NCBI RefSeq assembly: GCF_014805625.2
Contig: NW_023998464.1
Coordinates: forward strand, 6,221,709 to 6,285,708
Source: Glossina fuscipes
Taxonomy: Eukaryota > Arthropoda > Insecta > Diptera > Glossinidae
Direction of reading: 5' to 3'
Length of the DNA stretch: 64,000 nt
The notes under the pieces were generated by a model that was given only the letters and a program-made list of their open reading frames with translations, did no database searches and was not told where the DNA came from. Made by a program: the position numbers and the translations under genes. Positions 40,121 through 53,800 of the stretch are shown here, in pieces; the stretch's first letter is position 1; each line of letters opens with the position of its first letter.

Positions 40121-40193
40121 TAGGGAATGTTTTTATTTATTAATAAAAAATTGAAAATCTTAACATTTGCGTTAGAAGCATTGAGCGACGAAC

Positions 40194-41957
40194 ATGTGCT
40201 GTCGTTGTTGTGGAGTATTGCAGAAGAAAATCTGGCTGTTCGGTAGTGCTACACTTTTTCTTATATTAGGAATTGTGTTGACAGTATGGGGTCCAAGCTT
40301 TGCGGACAATTTCATTGATAATGTGAGTGATTGCATGTTTATCACTTTTACCTCATTATTTCGGGGATTGGTGAAAATCTTTACTTACAGATGATAGTCT
40401 TGAAAGAAGGTAGTACGACTTTTGAGAAGTGGTCGAACATACCTGTACCGGTTTATATGCAGATATACATGTTTAATTGGACGAATGGTAAAGAAGTGCA
40501 AGAAATTGGCTTAAAGCCAAATTTTGAACGTGTCGGTCCTTATGTCTTTCGCGAAACGAATATTAAAACAAATATAACTTGGCATGAGAACAAAACCATT
40601 TCTTTTAAGCCTCAGCGTACCTGGCATTTTGAGCCGAAAATGTCTTCAGGAAGTTTAGACGATCTGCTAACCGCGCCCCACATACCGTCCCTAGTAGGTT
40701 GTGTCTGTTAGCAAAGTTTCAATTTGATACAAAATTATTTGCTGTTTTTTGTAGGCCGCTTCAAGCTTTATGCGTAAGAAAAGCAGTTTTATGAAAAAAA
40801 TTTTCAATAGCATTTTAAATAAAAATGGCGGTGCATTATATCAAACGCACACAGTTAACGAATGGTTGTTTGAAGGATTCTATGACGAATTTTTAGCTTT
40901 TGCTAAAAAGCAAAATAATTCCCTTATACCGCCTATACCGTCAGATCATTTCGCTTTCCTTCTTAATCGAAATGGTTCGTCAGACTACGAAGGTACTTTC
41001 ACCATACACACTGGCCAAGGTAATCTACAGGAATTGGGCGAGATAAAATTATGGAACGGTCAGAGTCATACTGGATATTTTCCGGGTGAATGTGGCCGAA
41101 TTAATGGCAGTACCGGCGAACTATTTACACCTAAACGAAATCTCAATGAATATGTATCTGTTTTCAGTAGAGATACCTGTCGTATAATAAACTTGATGCC
41201 TATCGGTACAGATACGTTTAGAGGCATCGAAGCTGTGCATTATGAAACACAAGCGGAGACATTTGATAACGGCGTCTTGAACCCTAACATGAAATGTTAT
41301 TGTCAAGACCCAGACAATTGCCATAAAACAGGCGCCACTGATATATCAACATGTGCTGCAGGTGTACCGATGTATGTATCACATGTCGAATTCAGGGATG
41401 CCGACCCTAGTTACGCTAACAGCACTACCGGCCATAAGCCAATTGATGAGAGTGATCGATTTTTCATCATTATGGAACCGCGTCTAGGCATACCATTAAA
41501 AATGAATGTTGCAATACAAGTAAGCTTACACGTACAACCCGATAAAGATATAACGTAAGTTATCTATATATATATATATATATATATATATGACAAAACA
41601 CTGAACAATGTGATCACTTTTAAATATTTTCTAAATATTTTTTGATTATACAGAATTCTAAAAAATATTAATGAATTTTATGCGCCATTGTTTGTGGGTA
41701 AAACCTCAGGGGAAGTTGATGCAAAATTAGCCACAAAAATTAAGGTAAGAATGACAGACATTAATGTAAGAAACAATTTTTTAATTAATTTGCCTTTTCG
41801 TATTGTTCAATTTATTTATTAATTTTTGTTCTTTTAATCTTTCAAGCTGTTTTTGAATGCTCCGCCGATAGCTTTTTACTCTGGCATTGCTTCATTAGTT
41901 CTAAGTATAATTTTGTTATTCATAGGTATTTATTTATCATTAACTAAAAGATGGTGA
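40194..41957 (+). CDS. CD36-family class B scavenger receptor, five exons
   Basis: Exons 40194-40322, 40391-40693, 40755-41554, 41654-41744 and 41847-41957 join in frame through GT-AG introns of 68, 61, 99 and 102 bp to give 477 residues. The layout is typical of CD36: short cytosolic N-terminus with a Cys cluster (MCCRCCG, probable acylation), membrane helix about 12-33, large ectodomain, second helix about 449-472 and a short basic cytosolic end (TKRW). The ectodomain has the six family cysteines (residues 257, 286, 325, 327, 333, 344, including the CYC pair) and several N-glycosylation sequons (NWT, NIT, NKT, NGS, NST). Such proteins take up lipids or carotenoids. The paralogue is uncertain. 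NinaD/CG31741-type is possible because, from memory, these lie in the same Drosophila 36 region as Arr1. No defects were seen. Confidence 0.93.
41565..41591. repeat. (AT)n tract in CD36 gene intron 3
   Basis: A pure AT run just inside the 5' splice site of intron 3 (donor GTAAGT at 41555). Confidence 0.9.
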
Positions 41958-41979
41958 TTTTCATAGCAAATAGTGTTAC

Positions 41980-42429
41980 ATTAAAGACTTGTTTTTAAGT
42001 TACAGTTATTTATAAAACGTATGCTGTTTAAGGAAAGCAAATCATTAGAAGTAAAACTTCTGTCTCACAATAGGTTAATTCTCTATGTAATGATTTGTCA
42101 TTTTGATTTATATAGGAATGCTTTATGAAATTTACAGCGAGAAAAGGAGAGAGAACATGACAAGTTAAAATCCGAAAATTAATTATCAGAAAGGAAAGAA
42201 AAAGGAGTAACTCTACGCAGTTTCTCTTGAAATTATTTATTTATTAAAAAAGTTCAATAGTAAGGCAAATTTTCTACACTGGAACCTCTTCTTGAAAGTG
42301 GTACAGCAAGCCTTGGAGGTAAGCTGACCAAGTTGAGCTTAGTGGAGAATGCCATGCTTATGCATACCCTATATAGTTTACGGCATCCGTTAATGTGATA
42401 AAATGTATATAAGTAATTACAATAATAAA
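41980..42429 (+). terminator. CD36 gene polyadenylation signals
   Basis: ATTAAA at 41980-41985 lies 23 bp after the stop, and the canonical AATAAA lies at 42424-42429. The first would give a very short 3' UTR and the second about 470 nt. Either or both may be used. Confidence 0.45.
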
Positions 42430-43919
42430 TCATATTTAATTATAATCTTCTGTCGTAGATTATAAATTAAGTAAAAAACCAAATTGCGTTCTGATGCTGA
42501 AAATTTGCTACCGCAGTGTTGTAATATTCTTGATGATGGATAATAATAATTCGTTAAATACAAAATTAGTGAATAAATTTGCAATTCAAAATGTTGGAAA
42601 TATTAACCGGGCCTCCACGGGTACGAGATCAAAGAAATCATGAAAATTTATGAAATATTTATTCCTAAGGCACATATATAAGATCGCAGCAAGATGCTTA
42701 CTTTTAACATTATTATTACTTATTTTTAAAGATTCTATTCTCTGGAAGCTTTCTATATCTAGCTAATTATATTTGGAACGCTTGTAGGAAAGAGGTACGT
42801 GAATGCTTTTATTAAATGACTTCATATGCTTCTTTTTTTTTAATCCTGAACGAAACCTAAATTTCTCAGAAAAAGTTTATTCTTAAAAATCTCAACTATG
42901 TTAAATGCGTCAATACAAAAATGTGAAAACCTTTCTTCTTAACGAGATGGCGTTCTTTGCGGCAGCTTGCCGTGAGTGTGAGGCTATTAATTAAATCGCA
43001 ATTGATACATTGCGACTTTTAAACGCCTTCCCGCTCCCAAAGTGGCGCACGTTGGTCTCCATCTTCCCCCAAGTAAGGACAGCATACTTCAATTATATGA
43101 AATAGATACGACTAATAAAGTTAGTAAAGAAACTGCTTATGAAGAAAACACATGTTTACTTAATAAGTATTACACCTAATATATACGCCTCGTTTCTCGC
43201 ACTAACGTCTACATTACTTTTCATTAGAATCGCTTCGAAGAAAAAAAGCTTCAAATTTAAGCTAATTTACTTTTATTGTAGATAGACCCAAATTTTTGGA
43301 ATTCATAAAAGTTAAAGATTATATCTTATGCATTGATTTCACGACCTTAGCTTTAAGTAATCAAATATTTGCTTATCAAATTAGTGCTTATCGGTTACTA
43401 CACTCTAGTATCTCAACAAACACGTGTTTTATTTGAAGCGTATACATTTATAAATTATTTTTGTTAACTACTTTTATCACAAAACAAAAAATACCTTGAA
43501 GAGCTGACAGCTACTGTTTTTCTATTATGCCTGTGACACCCAATTATACGATATATCGCTGCTACCGCACTCTTATAGCGACAGTTTATCAGATGTCCAA
43601 TGCTCTGCATCACACTCTTCATGTGCTCATTTATTTACGAAACGGGCGTCGGCTTCTTTCAAACGTTCACTTTTGCACAACATTTTTTTTCCTTTTACTC
43701 AAGCTAACCAAAGTACTTTCTTCACTAAAAAAACGTTGACGATTTTTTACGTAGATGTCGTAATTCGTCTTTCTACATGAAACGTTAATAATACATAGCA
43801 GATACTTTGTCAGCAAAAGAGTGTTTGAAATCAGTCGAAGAAAGCATGGCACTTGATCCACCTTCAACCTTTTATCGGGTTTGTTGTCCACGATTTCATT
43901 TTTCCCACGATGCCCATAA
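42430..43919. other. No supported gene
   Basis: AT-rich spacer downstream of the CD36 gene. Nothing recognisable. Confidence 0.5.
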
Positions 43920-43990
43920 TATTACTGCACCATTTATACCCTACACAACTGTGGCACAGAGTAGATAAAGTTTGTGCAGATTCAGAATCC
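43920..43990 (-). repeat. Old dispersed repeat, short minus-strand piece
   Basis: TTTATACCCTACACAACTG followed by AAAGTTTGTGCAGATT is the complement of the GCACAAACTT...GTAGGGTATAAA terminal block of the dispersed family. It is only a fragment. Confidence 0.45.
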
Positions 43991-46257
43991 TTTTCGCAAT
44001 ATTTGAGGAAAATCGCTAAGTAATAATATTCCGGCAGCTTAAATTGATGTCAAAATTCGTTCCTACTCTTCACTCTTAAATATTTCGCGGTGAAAATTGG
44101 TCCACGCTAGTAAGTTGTCATAGAAAATAGCCATATCAAAGTTGCACTAACTACACGTATTTTTTGGTTTCCTCCCCATATAAAAATTCTTATGAAGGAT
44201 AAGTCTATTTCCTCTTTTACCCTTAAAGGGAAAAAAAAAATTAAATGTTTAATATTTTACGCTCCAGATATGTCCACAATAGCAATTTGCCATTTGCTAT
44301 TCTTCGGCACCCTTTCCGTATAAATGTTCTCACGAAATGTAAGCTCTTTGGCAAAGTGGCATCATTTTTTTCCCGGAAATGATATTCCATATTTTTTTTA
44401 TTTTTTTTTATTTCACAATCACCATTGAAACTGTTATTACGCTTGTAGCAAACAGAAACAATAGTAGATCTCTTGCAAAGAAGAAGTCCGTTAAAATCGC
44501 TTAAGACTCCGCATGCCTATGGCTACGTTGGGTGACCAAATTCCAATTCCAAAAATGATCGTAAAGGCTGAAACCTCCTATGTATAAAGCTTCAGAATGT
44601 CAATATCTAATTGGAAACAAGGAAAAGATTGGAACTTACAACTCCAGAGCAAATAAGAATTTAGAACATTGATACTATGAACTGCCTTTTCAAGCGGTGA
44701 ACAATTACGGCTTTCGCTTCAAGATAAGTAGCGAAACAACTTACACTTGCTATTACTTTTTTATACATCGAGTACTGTTTAAAGGTCCGCTTGGTTGTGA
44801 AGAAATCTTATTTTGCTGTACCCTCGTGTCCTTGTTACGTTAGACAGATTGCGGCGGAATGCTGCCTGTTTACACCTATCAAAAAAGAACCAAACTTAGT
44901 TAGCACGAGCTAGAAGAGCTGAAACCGTTAATCTGAATAAAACTGACTTTCCCATAGTATATTCTGGAGTACGTCCAAAAAGCTGGGCTTACCATGTCGA
45001 AACTGCATAGACCATACTGCCTCTGATCCTGGTGTGTGCAAAATTTAAACTTCTAGTGCAGTCTATTCTACTTCGACAATCTTTGTTTTTACGTTGGCAT
45101 ATGTAGAGTAAGATTGTTTTTTAAATTCTTACAGTCTTTCTTACAAAAAGTTTTCCACGTTTCTTTCCTTTTTTTTTTGTTGTGTATAAAATTTCATAAA
45201 GAAAGACCTTTATCACGTTACCTGCAACAAATTGAGTTTTTTGCTTTACTTGTTATTTTTCCTCTTTTCAATATTTATGTCCTCGACATCTTACGTGTTT
45301 TATGGCCATTTCTTGGTTTTGATACCACTATAGTTTTAAAACATAATAATTCATACGTTGTTTTTCTGGCTGGTGTAAAATTTCACTAACTACTAACTAA
45401 GGATTTCTACACAGGAAAGGCATTAATTTTTCTATTCTTTTTTTTTCTTTTTTTCATATAAATGTGTTCTTAGGTACTTCATGCCAAAAAGTCAAAAATG
45501 CATTATGAAAATTATTTAATCGTCAATGATTTGTTGGAAATATATTTTCGAATACTTTTGAAATCACTACGAAACCGCTTTAAGTATTTTCCTTTTTTGC
45601 TAAGAACACACCTACAAATCCTTCATAAATGCATTCTGACAACACTTCATTTGTTTAAAAAAATTCTTTCTTACCAAGTATAGGAGGCAAGAAGATATAT
45701 AATTATTTTGTCATTCCATTCGTAACATTTAGATAAACGCCTCACAAGTAAAGCAACACATATAAGTAAGTTATTTTGAAGTTACCCTATATCTGTAAAT
45801 GTTGTTACGAAAATCGTTTATTTGCTAAAATCAGTCTACCGTAAACGTGCATAATTCTGCTAAGAATGAAATTACCTAAAATCATAAAACCGAAGCCGCA
45901 GTGTGCAAGAGTATTAGCAAGAGTATCAGGGCAAAGTTGTGGTATTCATTATATGTTTTGAAAGTATATGATAAAGAATTCGCTCAAGGCATTGTGATAT
46001 TTGATGCTGTCTTTCTGAACCAATTTGCCGAAGAAATTGCTCGATGCTCATTGAATTTTCGATCATATCGTCAGAATCGCTTTTGGTGTACTATTCTAGA
46101 TGCAACATTTCGATGTGCAGTCAGGAGAACAGGAAGAAAGGTCAAAGTAAAAGAGGAACTTGTTTTGTAGCAGTTATCCCGCTTCAATTTTAAAATCTGA
46201 GATTATATTTTGATGCACCTTATATTTCCATTTAACAATTCAGCTGTTCGTAAATCT
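43991..46257. other. No supported gene
   Basis: AT-rich spacer. A frame at 45901-46170 stays open for 89 codons but matches no family I can name. Confidence 0.5.
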
Positions 46258-46480
46258 TTTTATTACGCTCCACATCACTTGCGCTAAGTTTGTGCGAAGG
46301 ATGTAAAATCGAGGGTGACCTAAAATACACCCACCTTTTGTTATACCGATAGATTCATAATTATTTTCCTAAACAATTGACGCTTGCCTGTTCTCGCAGT
46401 CGCTCTGAGGGCTGCCCTTAAATTTGGTACACTGATGTCTTAAGGCCTAAAGACAAGCGTTATTGCAAATACATTGGATC
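46258..46480 (-). repeat. Old dispersed repeat, minus-strand copy
   Basis: Read on the plus strand, CTAAGTTTGTGCGAAGGATG, CACCCACCTTTTGTTATACC, GATAGATTC, AAATTTGGTACAC and TTAAGGCCTAAAGACAAGCG follow in the reverse order of copies A-C. They are complementary to the corresponding blocks there (for example GTGTACCAAATTTG in copy A). It is non-coding. Confidence 0.55.
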
Positions 46481-49400
46481 AGATTAGTTTTACTACCATT
46501 CCCAATTATAGTGCCGCATTTAAAAAAAAAAAACGAAATGTTTTCTCGGAAAAAACGTATAGAAGATTATATTTTGTTATAGAAAATATACGCAAATAAC
46601 TTGAACTGGTTGGCCTCATGGTTTAGATCCCATCCTATACAAACTTTCCTACTTATGACAACAGAGGCGAATTTTTGGAATTTTATGATGAAAATTGATT
46701 CAGACTGTTGCGGTCATATGCAATACTTTCTTAGTGTGTTTAGATTGCGTAGGTCAATTTTTACGGTCGCAACCCAAGGCAGTATTTTTCGAAAGGAAGT
46801 GAAAAGGGCAATTTCGACTATTCCATCTCGAATAGTAAGTTCGTAATGAAAAAGCAATTTTTATTAAATTTAGACCTTGGCTAGACATGGGTTTAGATAT
46901 TGGTTCAAGGTTATGGGGGACTAACATGAAAAATAACCATTTACGTAGCACTTTGCGATGAAAATGGGTGAAGCATTGTGTTAGATGAGTTGGGATATGA
47001 AATTTAATGATCAGGTTTGTCCAACTGCATCAATTTAGGAAAGTTGTCATACTATTAGTGAATAGAAAGTGATATATAATAGCAATTACAAGGTGCAATG
47101 TCAATTTTAGCATGTATACACTTCAATAGCTACTCCCGTTTTTGATATCAGTAACAAACTCGTAGTAGTCGTAATATTCGTAGTTCAAGCCATGAATGGT
47201 CAGATGACACTTTCGCAATTAAGGAATAAAAAAGCATGTCTGAAATCCTCTTTAAACCGAATATTGTTTCCTGTTTGTTTTCTTCGACGTAACATAAACC
47301 TTATTGAAAAATGTCAAGTTTTTTTCAAAAATATATGCATAACAAATAAAATGTAAATAAAAATTTATTAATAAAGAACATGCAACCTTACGTTTTATGA
47401 GAAATGTAAACAATAAATGAAAAAATGTATAAACAAAACCTACCTGTAAAGAGAACCACAAGGCAAAAATTAAAAAAACACTTAAAAAATAAAATAAACT
47501 TGAGATAAGTTATATATGAATAAACAAAGGAGTACTACCCTCTTAAATAGCAGCACACATCAATCGTCTTTATAAAGTTATACTTTCCTCATTCATTAGC
47601 TGTCCCCTTTGCAAGTCGTTAAAACTACTGCTCTAGGAGGAAGAAACAAATGCGCTTCGTGGTTGATTCTAAACGCTGGTCCTGTATAAAGACATACGAG
47701 CGTTCGAGTGTCTTCGATGAAAATTGCATTTTAAGGATAAAATTTACTAATAACATTTTTAATGCATTGACGAGCTAATATATCTTCTGCTGTCCCATAT
47801 CAGGTGAGAAATTTTCTATATCTGTTTAAACGAGAAGTCAACATGTAAAAACATGAACTGTATGGTCTTGACATTACTTAACTGACTAGCTAAAGCATGA
47901 AAAGAGAAATATTAAAATGCGTATTTGCCTAATAGAAAAACAATAAACAATAAACAGCAAAAAGATATTTAATTGTAAGAAAATAAATTCTAAATCTTGC
48001 AAATTAATTTAACAAGATTTGATAAAATTAACAAAAAAGCAAATAAAATGCACAATCGTCAGGCATGACCGAACAGTAAATATCCTACAATAATTCGTTT
48101 GACAAACACCTATCAAATCGAATCTCAGTCCCATTTCCTTTCGGATGATATATTCAGGGCAGGGCGCAGAAGGCAACAAACCCAAGTCACAGCCAACTTA
48201 AGTTTGAACTATTTATGCACAAATCCGTTTTTCGTATCATATTTTGCTACGATTTATACGTAAAAATATGAAGTAAATGACTACAAGCCATCACATTCAA
48301 TATTTTAAACAAAGTTGGACAGTTCTCTCTCAAAAACAAGTGGATCATTAACTAGACATTGGTTACCAACTTTCACATAGATGAAAGATAAAAACGGTTT
48401 TCAAACACCGACTAGGTATGAATGAAAACAAGAACGAATTGAAAAAATATGCGTTCGTTCGTTGTTTTTCCGGTATCCATGCGTTTCCTTTTCGGGGCCG
48501 GCTTGTTGCCTCGCATACACCGCGAGAGAGAGCGACTCAAAAGCGAGAAGAGGGACAAAAAATGAGTTACCTATACTAGCGTGTTTCAAGTGAAATGAAA
48601 TCTTTAGAATAATTTTTTCAATGGTAGCAAAATAATTTCTACAGCATAATATGACTTACACAAGAATCGTCGTATGGCAAATATACAAGCATGTAGGTCC
48701 TGCAAAATTGTCATGTATAAACGTGTGTTTGTTCATTCGTAAATTAATCAAATAAATCGTGTTGCTTAAAGTTTTTGTTGTTGCTTTTATTGAAAGTGTG
48801 AATATACATAATGTTTAAATCTTACGTAAATTTATTTCGAAAGATGTCCAACTTTATTATTATTATTATTCTTAACAGTGTGTGTATTTACATGAATTTC
48901 ATATCTTTATGATTGGGCTTTACTACATCAAAATGACTAAAATATTAAATAAACATAAAATTGCATACAATTTTATATTTGTTTTACATGACTTTCTTAG
49001 GCTTGCAAGCATATTTAATTGCAAATGCCTTTCATATGATATGATTTCCATAACAATGAGTGTATGGGCTCCTAAAAGCAAACCCGATTAACTTTCATTA
49101 GCTAACAATGAAAATCTAGAAAACCATGTCATGGTAATTAAATGCAAAATGTAAAACTAATGAATTTAAAATTATTTTTGCATATTATTAAAAGTAATTA
49201 AATAGATTTGGCTCAAATACCATAATTGGCTATAAACATTTTTTTATTATTATTCTGCATTAAATGCATCCAATTCCAGTACGTCATTTTACATTAACTT
49301 AGTTCGCAACTTAGATACCCCTCAGCGTTACAGTTATTCGATCTTGAGTCACAAGGGCTTTCCGCCTATTAAATTGCTAATCGCAAAAAATATATCTTTT

Positions 49401-50060
49401 AATTTTGGTAATTAAAACTTTAAGAAAGTTCTTGGGAAGTTTTGAAAAATTTACCTGCAATCATCGATTGTGCAATCACAGGCGGACAGACGAAATTCAC
49501 AATTCATCTTATCCGGAATGCAAAATTTAGAGTATCTCGTTACTTCGCTGTTCATAACTTTTGCTATTTTTAGTCACTTTTTCAGTCGTGCAAAAAAACG
49601 TGTTCTTTATAATAGCTACTCGGTTTTGCACAAAGCTTAAATTTAAGCCATTGCCTACACCTTGGCTCTACACCAAGTATGGTAATGCGTAGGACAAGTA
49701 GGTTTATATCCTGTAGGTATCTGTAGATGGAGGCGTTAGGAGGGAGAACTAGCCCTTCCTTTTTTTTTGTCATCGAAGAAGGTACACATGTCTTAACGCT
49801 ACATTCAAGATTTATGACCAAGTAAATGTCGCAAACAGAAATCACTAAACAGATCGACATAGCAATATGACGTGCACTTGCTTTAATGAATATTGTCTGC
49901 CGTCTGGAAAGCTATTACTTGTGCAATATGCTGGGATTTTATCAAGAATCGTTACTGAGTTCTCCATTGACTTTTGCTATTAGCTACCGAAGGGGGAGCT
50001 GATTCATTGCGTCAAAAAACGTTCAATTTTGATGCCAAGCGGGACCACCGAAGTTGAAGT
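46481..50060. other. No supported gene
   Basis: AT-rich spacer with A homopolymer 46520-46532 and a slightly GC-richer patch at 48474-48560 carrying a CGCGAGAGAGAGCG motif. No exon or transposon was supported. Confidence 0.5.
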
Positions 50061-50821
50061 TACACTTCAAAGTTCTTTTATTTACAATTATATTCCTTAA
50101 GCGTAGGATTGTTCACGATTTATTTTTGGCAATACTTTCGACAGCCTTTTTCTATTAACTCTCCCTTCCACAATTATTTTATTTATATTGTTACGAAAAT
50201 CCCAAATCGAGTTAATGTCAGCTAAGTAATTTTCGTAATAATAAATTCCCTAAAGAAGGAAAAACCAAATGAGCATTCGCAGGCGCCTCATGCAGGTGCA
50301 GGCCAATGGAAACGATTAGACGAAGAGCAGGCTGGGATTCGAAATAGAACCATAAATTTAGGTATAGTATTTTAGTTGTTAAAATGTATATAAATAGAAT
50401 ATTTGTGGAAGGGAGAGTTAGTCGGGCAAGAACATTTGAGCTGAGAGTCCGGCCAAAATAAATTGTGAATAATCCTACATGTAAGTAATATAATTGTAAA
50501 TAAATACTCCTACTGTTGGGAAAGACTAAGTAGTAAAATAAAAGAACTTTGAAGTGTATTTCTCTTGAATAAAATATCCGCGATCTAGTGATACGGACTG
50601 TATCTTAGTAAAAGCGAATTTCATAGCAATATACATTTTTACCAGCATTTTACTAGTACCTAATTTTATAACTTCATTTTTAATCCGTTAACCTGCTTTT
50701 CTGGTACTCCTTTTCCCCGGCCGGCAGCTGCATGACGCGCTGCGAATGGGCATTTGGTTTTCCTTTCATGAGGGACTTTATTACTTAGTTGGAATGAAAT
50801 GGATTTGGGATTTCTGTAACA
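50061..50821 (-). mobile_element. Older minus-strand LTR copy, interrupted by solo LTR 2
   Basis: The minus strand starts with TGTTACAGAAATCCC at 50821 and follows the LTR sequence of copies 1-3 (TTCGCAGCGCGTCATGCAG, GAAAAGCAGG, TTAGGTA, TAAAAATGTATAT) down to 50633. The match then resumes at 50188 (ATATAAATA, TTGTGGAAGGGAGAGTTA, AATCCTACG, ATATAATTGTAAATAAA, GAACTTTGAAGTGTA) and ends near 50061. It has many more substitutions than copies 1-3 and lacks the LTR 3' end, so it is old and truncated. The gap is exactly the solo LTR at 50189-50628. Confidence 0.85.
50185..50632 (+). mobile_element. Solo LTR, copy 2 (440 bp), nested in older copy
   Basis: The LTR runs from TGTTACGAA (50189) to TTCATAGCA (50628) with ATAT target duplications at 50185-50188 and 50629-50632. 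It carries the TATA (TATATAAATAG near 50387) and AATAAA-like signals. It keeps a 3' segment (about 50520-50600, including GAACTTTGAAGTGTA) that is missing from copy 1. It sits in the opposite direction inside the TATA region of the older copy at 50061-50821. No internal region is present. Confidence 0.92.
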
Positions 50822-50824
50822 ATA

Positions 50825-53800
50825 CTTATGTATAACAAATAAGAGCTATGTTATGATCAGGCAACTGAAAATATAATTTATTATTACTATCAATGAAGTG
50901 GTCTAGTGTACAACGTACAACGCGTGTTACAAGCTAAGATCTTTGAGAGTGATAACAACCCCCCTACGGATTTTTGATATAAGCTAATTTTGTTGCGGTG
51001 TCGAAAGTAACTATATGTAATACTCCAAGCCGACCAAGTTCCGAGTTACCAAGCCAACCTATAATGTTTCACAAGTCAAAAAACGAGGAAGATTTTGTTC
51101 AATTGCGATGGCGATGATCAATTATCATCAGTCGAGGATTTTGTTTAAAATATCTAGTTTTATTCAATTTTTATTGCAAATCAATGAGTTTCCTATGCTT
51201 TCCTAGTACGGCTAACTTTTTAATCTGTTAAAGTAATAAATGGAAACGTTTTAAATTAATTAAACTTTAAAATATCTTGTTTAACTAATCTGAAGAGGTT
51301 ATTGCGGAATAAAGAAAAGAGTTATGTTACAATTTTTCATTTTTCATAAGATCTCTCTCCCCTTCTAACTCAATATCACAAAAGCAATTATTTTTGATGT
51401 CTTCTTGTAAACTGGCAAAGCAGAGAAAAACATAACTAAAACTCAGGAAGGTACACAATAAAAATATATCACCTGCATGAAATCTCTTCTCACTAACAAC
51501 TAACGAACAATAAAAATGTAAAAAAAAAATATGTAAAATTGTACATAAAAGAAGGAAAGTAAACATTTTCTTTATATTCATGTTTTTCCTGTTTTCCTGT
51601 AATTTTTCTATAATCAAACAATGCGGCAAGTTGGCAAACTATATTTGGCATTCGTTTTGTTATACTCAGAAATTCGCATAAAGATTCTGCAAAGTCAAAA
51701 TATCCCTGCGCAATATTATCTAAATCCGCCAGTCGATCGACATGCTGCTTAACTCCTTTCGAATCAAATCTGGAAACGTGGTTCTCGATTAGACCCTTGC
51801 CAGTTAAGAAATTTCCTCAAAGAATTGTTGCCAAATATTTTTCTTAGTGGTCTGAATGCATTTTGAAAGGATTGTAACAAGAACAGCGGCATCTTCGACA
51901 ACACCACGACTTTTCCATCTGCAAATACTAAGTTTGAACTTTATTATTCCCAGGTCATATCTCTCATCCTATTCCCATTGAATTAAAACAAACAGAAAAA
52001 AATTCCAATAAAAAAGAAATATCATAGTTTATGTACTCTAAACTTAAAAGGAATTTTAATATATATACGCGGAGACTTGGCGTCTGTGCAAAGTCCTACA
52101 ATTATATTATTAAGACAAGGTAATAGGAGCGGCCCTTTAAATGTTCATAACAGAAGACTAAATGACACGATGACTGAAAAGGAGAACCGTGCATGAAACA
52201 CGATTATAGCTAAGAAAGAAAAAGGCCTCACAAGCAGTTCACAGTACATCTACCGTACACTTTGTTTAAGAAATGAAACAGACCATGGCCATCATTACTA
52301 ACCACAACGTTTTGGTCGGCCGCCTCTAAGATAGATTTAAGAATCGCATTTCCCCGGTGGGTGTCTGCAATCAAGCAACATGCCACAACAAGGAATGAAG
52401 TTATGCAGAACATAATTCACTGCGCCTTCGCTCGCGAGAAACTGAAATTGTTTTAGAAACGATTCAAATCAGCTTCCAGTTAACATGTCAGAAACTAATT
52501 TACAGCATGGTTTTTAAATAAATTGTATACAATATATATTAAAGGCAGTATGTTATTTTAAAAAGAGAAACCATTGTGGCGCACGGCCTGTGACAAGGAT
52601 CTAAAAAAATTCATCTATTTATGTAATTTGATCGACGAAGGCTCTTAAACTCGCGAATATCAGTATATAAATATATCGAGTACGTAATTTTAATAATCAT
52701 AAATTGTCTAAGCCGACAGCAATTTTCTTTTTAGCTCTGCACACTTTTCCAAGCGATGGATTGATGCATCGATATCCTGTTTATAGTAAAAAGCGCCAAA
52801 TTTCTCACCTTCGTTGTGGCGAAATCTTTTTTCTTCAAATTTGTGAAGAAATATTAGCCTGATATGCTAGATCCATCAAATAAAGTGCGTGAAGCAGCAG
52901 TTTGAACTTAAGCTCTTTCGGTAAATGTGTCTATTTTTTCTTTGATTTCTTCACTCAAACGCGTCAATAAGTTGCATAATACTTATGTTATTAACTGGTT
53001 TTCCTTTCTGAAAGTTATAAAGCAAAATCATCTCACATGTTTCTCAATAAGCTGATACCATGAGTTGTCCGTTTGTCTCATGTGAGAAATGACCATTTTT
53101 CGACTCATATTTCTTCCGTGGCTTCATTGCCGTGAAACATGGCCGCACACTTGACTGAAATGTCTTCATGGCGCTGTTTTTATTCTATTGTGGCAAAATT
53201 CGCACTCATCAGCATTCTCGTGACCACATTTTCAGTTAATATATATATGCCGTAAAAAAAGTCGCTTTCCAGTATCTGCCAATGTATGTGGATTTTCTTT
53301 ACCTTCCTCTTTCTTACTTTTCTACTTATAGTTTGCCTTACCATCACCTACTTAAATGCATAAGGAACGTTTCAGGAATGTTTGCCATTTGTAAAACAGG
53401 AACTAGATCGCATAGTAATGAATAATTATTTTCACGTTTGCAAATTCATCAAGGTTGTCCATTATTGATAGCTGGCAAATAGATACTAAAAAACTTAGCG
53501 ACATCAAACTTCAACTTCAAATTAACTGCGTTCGTACTTACTTACGCTCATAGTAATTTTTTTCAAACAAGCAACACCCTCTTTGAGCTCTCAGTTGGCG
53601 TACTTCTGCGTCTACCCTCGTATGTATACTTTGTTAACGAACGTTCGATTTTCAATCATTTCGGACGGGTTAAAACGCAGCACAACCACACAATATACTG
53701 TAATAACCAAAATTTCTTTTGAAATCTAACAACGGCTAAGTCGCGTCAACCCAAACTTTTGAGTGGCTATGTTTCGCTACTTATTAAATTACATTAATTA

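Noticed and set aside
45901..46170. An 89-codon frame as a small gene
   Set aside because: It matches no family I know, has no supporting promoter or splice context, and borders the old dispersed repeat.
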